Shown here piece after piece: positions 12,401 to 24,400 of a stretch of DNA of 64,000 nucleotides. Made by a program: the position numbers and the translations under genes. Under the pieces are notes generated by a model that searched no databases, had not been told where the DNA came from, and was given only the letters and a program-made list of their open reading frames with translations. The DNA is taken from NCBI RefSeq assembly GCF_964204645.1, contig NC_134034.1, positions 10,845,414 to 10,909,413 of the forward strand. The letters are read 5' to 3'. Origin of the DNA: Tubulanus polymorphus. Its lineage: Eukaryota; Nemertea; Palaeonemertea; Tubulaniformes; Tubulanidae. The stretch's first letter is position 1; each line of letters opens with the position of its first letter.

Positions 12401-15400
12401 AGGAAAAAATTCTCAAAATTTCGGTTTCAGAATTTCGGGGGGTTTCTTACTTGAAATAAGCGAGTAAGATCTCAACTAGAAGTCTCGGCTCTTCCCAATG
12501 AGCGTAATCCATTGAATCCTTTTCGAAGAAAAAAAACCATGAAAGAGAAATTCATATTTCATCAAAAACTTAATGAGAGAATTTTCCGAGAACGTTAAAA
12601 AATAATCAAGATATGAAATTTATATTCAAAATTTTTCTGGCAATTGAGAATTTTCGAAGAATTTCTCGAAAAACTTACAATCTTTTTGTGTTTTTCCACG
12701 AATTGGTCGGAAATCCAGATTTTACCGAGGCTTTGCACCTGAAATTAAACAACTAAGACTTTAGAACAAATTCAAAACATGAAACCGGTACAAAGCGACA
12801 AATTTCCGCGGCGAACTTACGACTTGAGGATACTGCGATAACCACGATTCGTCCATTTTCGTCAGAACGTTTATGATATAAATAGCCTGATACTGTAACT
12901 CGGCTTTCATTATCGGGTCGGCGACCGGTGCCGGAGTCGGCTGATTGGTCAGCTGTATCTGAGCATACGCCATATTTATCAACCGGTTCGGATTCGATTC
13001 GAGCACCTCGCGGAACGGTTTGCCGTCTTCGTTCTCCAGCAATTTCTGTTCAGAAAATTACAAAATGAATTAAATCAAAGGGGGTCGCGGCGACTTTAAT
13101 TTGACTATTTTCCCGATTATTCCCTGACACGCACGTTTTCTTTCCCTGACTAGATCTACTAAGAATCCAAACGATTAACACAGTCGAATATGTCGGACAT
13201 AGACGGAACTGATTATATGCACAATCTAGCAATGGTAAACAAAATTCCTGACTTTCTCCTGATTTTTAGCCTTCTTAACCCTTTCAGTGCGTCTACACTG
13301 CAGTGCGGTGTATGAATCGGTGATGGATTTTGCTAATGTCTATTTATTAATTGATGAGACCTGTTTTTCTGGGATATTTTGCTTACTTTTTGGGGTACAT
13401 ACCTAATTTATGTCTTAACAGAATGCTAAAAATCGCGGACAACAACTGAATATCCGATATATTTCCAGTTCTGTACCAATTAGATGGATTGGCAAAAAGA
13501 CTCCTTAAGTCCAGTTGAATGAGAGAGAAAATCCTCCATTTTGTCAAATTTCTTGGATTTGAACATTGTTACCATGCCTACGCCACCCTGATTTAGTTGT
13601 TGAGACCCCACAAGAAAAATAACTTCATTTCGTAGGCATGGTGACAATGTAAAAATTCAAGAAATTTCACAAAATGGAGGATTTTCTCTCTCATTCAACT
13701 GGACTTAAGGAGTCTTTTTGCCAATCCATCTAATTGGTACAGAACTGGAAATATATCGGATATTCAGTTGTTGTCCGCGATTTTTGGCATTCTGTTAAGA
13801 CATAAATGAGGTATGTAACCCAAAAAGTAAGCAAAATATCCAAGAAAAACAGGTCTCATCAATTAATAAATAGACATCAGTACACCGCACTGCAGTGTAT
13901 TGATGCAATTGGTAATTAGTTTTTATCTTTATTGAAAGATGGCAGCACCTGTCGAACATAGTGAAATATTAGTAACTAACGATACACCGCGCCAGAATGT
14001 AGACGCACTATAGTGGTATTCCCGTTATTCAACGCACTAGGGTGGAATTTTTCAAAATTTTCAAATTATCGCCAGCACTATAGGGTATTTATTAGTCTGC
14101 ATTGAAAGGGTTAAAGAAAAGGAATTTCCCTGACTTCCCTGATTGCCAGGTAAGTGGCCACCCTGGTCAAACTGCTGGATCTAGTTCTAGAGTTGTGGGT
14201 TAAATTTGACTCCACCCTTAGAATCAGTTCATTTTCAATGTTACCAACTGTTTAGAGTCAAATTTCCACGGACAACTTCCGAACCGGCTTCCGTCGTTTG
14301 GAAATACGACGTTTGAAATTTCAAATTTCGACTCACCGCGAAGAATCTGTTGAACTGTTGATCGACGATGTTCGTGTCGCTAAGGAACAATTCGACCGTC
14401 TGCTTCGAGTATCGTAGCAGAAATTTCATCAGCGGTTCGTGAAACGGACTGGCCGCCTTAAAAAAATACCCGAGACACCAAGATTAGTTTGAAAGACTCT
14501 CCGATCAGACCTGCTGCGAAATAAAACAGTAACTCTACCTCAATTAGAAGAGATTTTTCTCCTTTCAGAACCTGCGATACGAGAGGGTCGATCATTTTCG
14601 GAGACGCCGCCGGAACCAGGTGAAATATGTTGATTATCGCGGCGCAAATTTTCAAATCCTAGAAAGGAAATTAAGAAGGCTTAAAACAGCGTCCAAGCAG
14701 GGTCCAAGAGCTGAGAAAATGAATGAAAGCTACTCAAGACTCAAGATTAAACTTGACTGGAAACTGTGGAGCTTTTATACAGGTGTTCAACTAGAGAATC
14801 CACTAACCGTAGAAATAACTTGACCATTGATTTTAATTTGTCCGTTTTTCTGCTCGGTAATCGCTTTGTCCATCCATTTCTTCAAATGAGTCTACAAAAA
14901 ACGTGGATAGGTTAGATTCAAATTTCGGCAGTAAACCACTTTGCTTTAGATTCCAAGTTTCTTATCAAGAAAACACAGGAAAGAATTGAATCAAAACATC
15001 ATCATATGGTGAAATAAAGATTTTTTGTTTACTGTTGGGGTCGTTACATCTTAATTTTCAGTATCATCAAATAATCTTCCTACCAAAATCACGTGCTGTA
15101 CTCACCAGTAACTGATCGCACAGACGCTCGCTGAACGTGTTCGGGAACAGTTGAGTCAAATACGACAATCGTTGGATCACGTTCAAATTCAAACTGCGAT
15201 AATCGCCTAACATCAACAACAGAGGCCGCATCGCCGTGTGAACGGTCTCCATTTCCATCGCGTTGCCGTCGATAAACTGTAAACGATACGAGGAGCAGAC
15301 GCGATCTGAGTTAACAGATGTAATTGTTGGAAAGAATGCTGCAGAAACCGTGATTTCAAAACAAAATTTCTAGATAATTCTCTTGTAATCAATATCTGAT

Positions 15401-18400
15401 GTCTATTTCAACCTGACTTGAGAGCATTCCGGGTGGCCTAGCTCAGTCAGTTTTAGTAGTACATACCTGATAAAAGTCTTATTAGGACCACATTGTAAAA
15501 GTTTATTTTTCTCACTGTCTCAAGATTTTAAATCTCATCTTCAGTCTGAATTTCATTACAAGCGAGATCCTAATAAGACTTTTATCAGGTATGTACTACT
15601 AAAACTGACTGAGCTAGGCCACCAGGAATGCTCTCAAGTCAGGTTGAAATAGACATTAGACTTATCTACATAAATGAACAAAAGGAGAAATATTGTTGTG
15701 AAGTAGTTACGCAAAGATGAAGAATCATAAGAAACAAACCTTTTTCATGCATTCGTAAGCGCATTCTTGTAAATCATTGTTATTGCTATTCAACGCTTTA
15801 TAAAGAACGTTGAATATTTTATCCCTGCATTGCGGTATATAATGACAAGCTGCCAGCGCTCCTGAATATCGGAGATGAAAAACAAACACAAGAGACGTTG
15901 TTGTTAATATTCTATATTCAGCTAAAATAGCATTGAAATTCAAGACTCAGTTCCACAGCTCAGGGCCCAGTCAGGATCCAGACTGACGAAAAAGGTTCGA
16001 TTTAAAATGGTTTATACTTCATGTTTTCAATAAGGATAGCAATTCAAACTTTAATGTTTTAAGCTTAGAACTTTTTCATGACACTGAACCCAGGGCCTAA
16101 TTCCAGCCAAATTTAACTAACTGTGGAACCCAGTCATCAGTTGACTTACGTAATCCACTCTTCCTCAGTGGAATGAGGTTAGTAACGGATTTATAGCACG
16201 GTAGTTTCAGTAATACAGTATCCTCCTGTTCGCTGAGCGTCAGTAATTCCTGTACGAACACCTTGTGTTCGACTACGTTCAAATCGATCGTGAACAACCG
16301 CGGTTTCAACGTCGTACAAAACGTATTTCCATCCTAAATTAATAAACAAATTACTTAATTGAATATTCAATTAAATCCTTAATAAAACCCATTCAATAGG
16401 TTACTCAAACTCATTAGCTAATTGATATTTAAATTTTGTTCTCACCATGAGTCCTATCTGAGCGTTTGCTGGTTGATGTCGCAGTAGATGTTTTTTCGGA
16501 GGTATTATATCTTGTAAAACGTCTTTGTGCGGTTCCATGATGTCGGTCACCGATTTCTCCATCACTTTCGCCAGAACTTGTAAACAATGCATCGACTTGA
16601 AATGAGAAAAAATCGTTTTCAGAACTCAATGACTCAGCTGCTCATTTTAAGCGCCTGCTTTGTTGCAATTTTTGGAATTCAAACCATCTGCTGTGTTGCA
16701 ACTTTTGAATTCAAGCCGTCTGCTATGTTGAAACTTTTGAATTCAAACCGTCTGCCATGTTGCAACTTTTGAATTCAAACCGTCTGCCATGTTGCAACTA
16801 CTGAGTTAAAACTGTCTGCTGTATTGCAATATTTGAATTCGAACCGTCTGCTGTGTTGCGAGTATAACTATAGTTACCTGCTCTCTGACTAGTGTATTCG
16901 GAGATGTCACTTGTCTGACGAGTTCGTGGATGACGTCGTGAAGAGATTTCTCGCGAATCGCGTGAAGTTCTTCGTCCTCGTCTTTATTTTTTAGATCTTT
17001 AGCGCACAGAGTTAACATGTGTTCTAGATTCAGTTTAGCCATGTCGACAGCGCCGCTCGATACCTGCAATAATCAGTAGAACTAACTCTTTAGAAACATC
17101 TAGAACCACGAGCAATAGACAAAGCTGGGTTACAGTCTACATCTGAACCCAGCTCTACAGTTAGTTATATCTCAATCTGGAGTCAAAATGAGTTCATTTC
17201 AACGTTGAAAATCTTAACTGAGAACTGTGAAACTGTTTTACAATCTAATCACACTTGAGAAACCTCTCAATCAGTTTGCACCAGAAATTCCAGTTTCTTA
17301 AGAGGGGGTACAGTTATGATATTGAAGACTGACCTCTCCTGTAAGGAGGGGTACATTAATGGGAGACCTCGCCTGTGAGGAGGGGCACAGATATGAGCCG
17401 GGGTAGAGTAAGAGAAGGTATTGGCGACTGACCTCTCCTGTAAGATCCATCATTACGAACAGTAACGCTTTCAGAAACAGGAATTGATGTTCGAGCAACC
17501 AACGAGTCGACATCCGTTCGTACAGAAACTTAATCGCCAAACATCTGAAACGATCATAAAATAAATCGGGTTGAGAACCGAGCGCGACGACTACAGGATT
17601 TCGAAGCAGACGGATTACGTACCCTCCTAGTTTAGCGTACCAAGCGCGATCGTAACATAAAGCGCACATTTTCTCCGACAGATAATCGAACAACGGTAGT
17701 TTACACGCCTGAAATGATTACGATTAAACAAAAAACGCTACTCGCAAGTCTGATCGTTTGACTGGTTTGTTGTTTGATCGGAAATATATGCGATGTATTC
17801 TCTCAGCGTAGAAGATTACGAATAATCCCACGTAATGATGATAATAAAATTGGGCAGCCACTTTTATTTGACTTTCCCCCCCCCCCGACTATTCCCTGTC
17901 ACGCACGTAGTTTCCCTGACTTGATCTGCTAAGAATCCGATCAATTAACGCAATCAAATACGTAAGACATTGACGGAAACTGTTTCATTTTACACTCAAA
18001 CAAATTTCCATGACTTTTCCCTGAAATACTATTCCATGATATTCAAACTATTCCATGTTGTTTCCCCTGACTATTCCCTGAAATGCAAGTTGTTTTCCCT
18101 GACTTGATCTGCTAAGAATCGAATCAATTAACACAGCCAAATACACGTAAGACACAGACAGAACCTGTTTGATTTTACACAAGATCTAACGATCTCAACA
18201 AATTTCCCTCGCTTATTTAAAGAAAAGAAAATTCTCAGACTTTTTCCTGATTTCCAGGTAAGTGGCCACATTGTAAAAGTTTATTTTTCACACTGTCTCA
18301 AGATTTTCTCGAGATTTATCTAAATCTCATCTTCAGTCTGAATTTCATTACTAGCGATATCGTTCATTAGGATTGGCGAGCGAGTACCTTCTCCTTGGAG

Positions 18401-21400
18401 CCGAGTATCGTCGTCGCGATATCGAGTATGAGTACCATCGCTAGATTACCCGGTTTACACAACTCTTTCTCCTCGTGACCCATTATAACGGCGAGCGCGT
18501 CGATCAACACCTGCGGATCCATTCCTGTTAGTTTCGATTGTTTATCCATTACCGGAAACGGACCTGAAATTACGAAATAAATTGAAGAACGAGCTTCGCA
18601 TTCAGGTCAAATTTTTGGTTTAGTTTCACGGCATCTTGGCAATGAGGTCCACAATTAAGTATCATCAGCTTAACCAATTTCATAAAACCAGGAGAAGATT
18701 GAAAATTTGGTCAGTTATCACTACGGTTACACGTACCGGCTTGTTGAGCGATGGCGACCATCGTGTAATGACGAACCATCGAAGCCATAGTCGGCAGAAC
18801 GGCCGGTCGTAATTCTCTGATAGCGGCGGCAACTGTCAATAAATCAATCAAACGTTTATAACGATTTGAGGAATTAAGGGATCTGGAAGAGCGGGTAAAG
18901 CCCACAAAGCACGGAAACAGGGGATAGAAACAAGAGTGTTTTCATATGTCATGTGTGTTTACGAGAAAACATGGTCTCGGGAAACAATGTTTCCCAGTTC
19001 AAACCTGTTTCCTTCAGTGTTCCCTACGTCGTGCCCGTTTACGAGAAACATGATTTCGGGAAACAATGTGCCTGAAATCAAACACGCTCGATTCCATGAT
19101 CCTGTTTCCTTGCGTGGCGTGTGTTGGGTTCTTACACCTGTTCTTCGAGAAGTGTCTACTCACCGAACATGGCGGTTAACGCTTGTTCATGTACGTTACG
19201 CGTGTGCGAATCCTGATTCTTAAACAACAATCCGCAATAAACTGACGATTCTACATCGGCAAAACTATAAAACAATAAATAGTTATTATAGGGTATAATA
19301 TATCCTATAATATATCCTATAATATATATATTATAGGGTATACTATATGGGGTATATTATAGGATATCGTATAGGGTATATTATAGGGTATATTATAGGG
19401 TATATTATAGGATATATTATACCCTATAATATACCCTATAATATAGTGATGATGAATCATTCGAGTTTAGTGAATTATGGTAGTGGCAGACGTTTGTAAC
19501 TCATAGTGGAGGAGGTTAGCTTGTTTAGGGCGGGATAGGTGGTCAAGGGGGAAAAGTTTTGTTAGCAGGTGAGAGCGGTTGAGGGGGGAGGAGGGGGGAT
19601 ACCCGGTTATTCTTACCTCGTGTGACTGAATAAATGAGTAATCGATTGTTTCTCGTCGTCCAACGACATCGCCGACACCAGAAAACATTTTATAATCTCC
19701 CACGCCTGTTTACGATAGAACGGTTCCGTGCTGCTCGACTTCAAAGCGTTCAACGCGGCTTCGATCACCTGTTCGTAACAAACGGACAAATTCAATAAGA
19801 TATCTCGATTTGAATCGCAAATTAAACAGTCCGTATTATTGCGTCTTTTACGTACCTTTTCGACGGGGAAATTGATCGGTGTTTTACAATCCTGGAAGTA
19901 AACGGTCAGACACGGTCCGACCGTCTCTTTATCGTTGAAATTCAACTAAAAATAGTAATAGAGAAATATTGAATCAATTTTGTAATAGGGGGATTTATGG
20001 AGTTAACCATCTTGTTCGCAAGATGGTAGGTCAATTTGATGATGTCATAGGGGGATTTATGGAGGTAACCATCTTGTTCGCAAGAAGGTAGGTCAATTTG
20101 ATGATGTCATAGGGGGATTTATGGAGGTAACCATCTTGTTCGCAAGATGGTAGGTCAATTTGATGATGTCATAGGGGGTTCATGGAGGTAGCCATCGTTT
20201 TCTGATCAAAGGTAAGTCAATTTGATGAAGTTAGGGGATTTATGGAGAAAGCCATCTATTTTGGAAGGGTAGGTGAATATGATAATGTCATAGGGGGATT
20301 TATGGAGGCAGACTTCTTTTCTGAAGTGTCTACATATCAAATCACTAGAAGACAATTTGATAATGTCATAGGGTGACTTGTTGAGGCGGACACCTTTCTT
20401 CAAGAAACTTTTCGAAGGTTCTACCGATTTTACCTTCTGAGGTTCGGCGAGCATTTTCCGATTGCCGCCGCCGAATTTGCCTAAAACGCGGAACGCTACG
20501 TGCGCGATGCTATCAGACGGATTTCTCAACGTTCTCCACAACGCCTGCATCAGTTCGGCTCGAACCGGCTGTATGTGATCGTACAGGAAATCCGGTTGCA
20601 GATTATCGACGCACAGTTCAAGAGTTCGTAATCCCTGAAAAATAGAATTTGTCAGAGGTTGAATTTCAGAGACCAATCGAGCTATCACAACAGAAACACA
20701 AAATGGCAGATGCCCAAAAACAAAATGAAAATGGGTCTACTGAAAACGGAATATATGCTTTTTAGCGAACAGGAACCAGGGCGCCAACGAGTGAATCGAT
20801 GAAATCTTTTCAATTTTCATATTTTTCAATCAGTGACAAATAACCAGGTAAAATATCTACGTAATTCCACAACACCCAGCCGTACAGATCGCAGTTCCAC
20901 AGACGTTGTCGAACTTCGATTCTTAGAGTTAAAACGGTACATTTTCAAGCAGTTTTATCCGAAATTAGATCCACTGGTGGATGTAGAACTACCGTAGAAC
21001 AGCGGAACTGGGTCCATTTCATAAACGGTGTAAACGTCACGTACCTGACTGACGAGCGTCTGCGAACCGTTTAACGCCGATACAAGCGGGTCCATCAACA
21101 TCGGTAGATACGGTAACAGCGAACTCAAACGAACCGGAACCGTTAAACACAACTCGACGAATAGGTCTTTCATATGCTGTTTATGAAGACCGGATTGGAG
21201 ATTGTTCAAACCTGAAATATTACAGATAGCCACTACTGAAATCTGCATCTCTAAAACTAAAGTTTCAATTTAATTCAAATTCATGAGTTCTTTCCAGGAT
21301 ACTTTTCCTTCAAGATGCACTAAACTGGAAACTTTTCCCACCAAGGGGCAGTTATGGCTTGGATTTAAGACCCGTCTCCAAGGCCACCTCCGTTTTTAAG

Positions 21401-24400
21401 TCCATCTAACAACTAAAGACAGTCTTAAGGTTTAAGACCACTTTTGGACTAAGGTCACGACTGTAACTGGAACTAGCTTTCGATCTTAAATCTGAGCTTT
21501 ACATCGTGGCTTTTGACTAAAATGGGCCAAAACTGATCTAAATTCTTAGTCTCTACTGTACAAGCACTTGGAGTCCTTTGTTTTGATGATGCGAGCCCTG
21601 TACAAGCCCTGGGTATCCTTTGAAATATTGTTTCGTAATTCTATCCCTTTAGTTAAATGGACAGAGACTGTTTCTAGATCAAAGTCTTGATGATGCGCGC
21701 CCTGCACGTCCTTTGAAATATTCTTTTACTCTTATCATCTAATAAGTTTATTTATTCTTTCACAGGGCAATCCCCCTATCAGGCAGAGCCCCTTGGGCTT
21801 GTCCTTCTTATTCATGTAGGTACCTATTTACTTAGGAAATGATATCTTAAGAAATTATGTTTACAATGTTGTACGTAAATCATAAGTAAATAAATCATTC
21901 ATTGATCGCTGACCTTGTAGAAGATTTGGCAGCAGCGGTAGGAATTCCTGGTAGAGTTGATCGTGACTTCCTCCGCCGATCGAACGGAACAACGCCCGCA
22001 ACAATAGGAAATAATTATACGGTTCCTTAGCGCTCAACGCCAACTCCATCGACCGATTGACGATCAGGTGCAAGTGAGGCTACAATCGAAGAGCAGACGG
22101 ACATCGTATTAGAAAAGAGCAGGACCCAGTTCCACAATTAGATTTGACTCAAGAGTCAACTCACTGAAAATGAACTAACTTTAAATCTAACTCTAACTCA
22201 CAACCGTGGGACCGGGACCTGATTCATTAGTAACACATTTAAAATGCGATGAATATTCAAATCTGTCGAACTAACCTTCAACATTTGTTCGTTGTCCGCG
22301 GCGAATAACGAAACCGAACCGAAAACCAGTTTGAACAATTTCAAATATAAATTCGACCAATCCATGTTAGCTGAAAAAATTTTAAGAATACCGCTACCAA
22401 ATGTAACAGGGTTTTCAGTGGTGAGGCCAGGATAAAAAGAAGTACTAAGGAGGACTCTTTCGGCATTTTTAGCCCCAAAAAGAGGGACTTTTGGACTTGG
22501 AAAGAAGTACTTTCCAGTAAAATGAGGGTCCACAAGGGAGCATTTTTTCGCAATGCCTTTGCCGGAATACTAGTTTTGAAGACCAATCATACATTTCAGG
22601 GTAATTCCATAACACTTTCCTGTATATTCAATCTTACTGACAATTGAATTTCCAGGTCTGAGTGAGAAAATACTTCAACAATCGAATTCGCGGAAAAATT
22701 GCGCACAAAAAGTACATAAAAATCAAATTTGGAAGGACTTTTTTATCAAGAGGAAGGACTTAGAGTCAAAAAGAAGGACAAAGATGATGTTTGTCCAAAC
22801 TTTTTCCAAAGGATGGACTTGGAAGGACTTGGAAGGACCGCTGGAAACCCTGCGTAATCTCGAATTCATCAAATTTAAAAAACGGGAGTTATCTCTTTCA
22901 TTTTCAACTCACATCCCATTTCCTCGAGTCTCGCGAGTAAATATTCGACTAAAATCGTCGCGAACGTCGGCGACGTCGTCAAATTCGCCAGGAACGAATT
23001 CGCCACGATCTGCAACGCGTAGTTGTTGTGGATACGTTCGACCATGTATTCGATCGTTGTCGAGAATATCTCTTTGAACGTCAGCGGACTCATCATCGTA
23101 AACTGCACATGGAAAGATTAGGAAAAAGATTTACAAATTTTTCATCAGATAGAAATTTCAGAAAATAAGGGTAGATCAACGCCGATTCTAAGCTTTTTGA
23201 ATACTAGTGAATCCAGGATATCGCTTCGTGAGGGTCTATTTTCAAGGAAGGGGGTCTAAGTAGCCCAGCCCTCTATTTTTAGAGGTATAATTTCTTTATG
23301 ATACTAATTATCATCCAAAAGAAACCAGGAAGTATTATCTCTCATTCAAATCTTTCTGGCAGAGGACAAATGGACCTTAGCATTGTTCAGGGAAGATAAG
23401 TTAGTACGTATAATCCTACACCCATTTTAAGTGCAATCCTAGGGCTAGTTCTATAGATTTGTATTAACTTTAACCTATAGCCTAATTCAATCAATTGAAA
23501 ATGAATTGAGTTAGGCCTGAGGTAATGATAATACCAGTCTATCAAACTCACCCCTAAATTAGCCCCCCCCTCCACCTATACAAAATTTCAATACGCGCTC
23601 CTCATAAATTTTGTTCTAGATAAAACTTACAACTCCTGCAAAATGTTCCAAAACCTCTTTTTCTTCTTTCGTTCGAACGGTTTGAACTCTGAAAGTACAA
23701 AACAAACCTTCATTTTGAGCAGACGACTGATAGAATTGTGCTTTTTTACACCGGACTGCGGTGTATAAATCGGTGATGACTTCGCCAGTACACCGCACTG
23801 CGGCGCTAACTCACACGGCAGGACGAACGAACGCCTGTCCGTTTGGTCCGGTGTTGATCGTGTAAATATCCAATGCTTGTAACGCGTAGCGGACCAAACG
23901 CACGAAAACGAGCGTCTCCTTCGACGTAAACTGTTTATTCGTGACCATTGATAAATCTGAAAACAAATAAACAAAATGACGGATTATTCAATTGAACCAA
24001 CAGAAACGTTGTTGTGGTTTCATTTGAATAAAATCAATGGCATTAAATCCTTTTTGTTGGACTTTTCCATCTATCAGAAGATTTTTTTCAGTCTTCAGCC
24101 AGTTACACAGTTCTAGGTTCAGATTTTAATCTTGAGTTGAATCATTTGAAATTTGAAAAAATCTTAACTTCGGAGTTAAACTGAACAGAAATGGCGTAAA
24201 TGGATCCAGATTTTTTAATGTTCCATCTTTTAATGTTCCAATAGAATTACTTTTATTTGGGGAGATTCTAGACTCTATAATTCTATTAATTCTACTAATT
24301 CTATCTAGACTCAATAACTGTCTTGGAAATAATCCCGGCAATAGTGTCTGAATGGAATCACTTGTTGTAAGAAACTGGTAGCAAGTATTGTTAGTGAATA

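Larger units (their letters stand above)
13082..14166. mobile_element. Dispersed repeat (TTCCCTGA-rich) interrupted by a MITE
   Basis: Its two halves (13082-13274 and 14115-14166) match the uninterrupted copy at 17848-18268: TTTCCCTGACT, GATCTGCTAAGAATCC and the end GATTTCCAGGTAAGTGGCCA. A piggyBac-like MITE sits between them. Confidence 0.7.
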
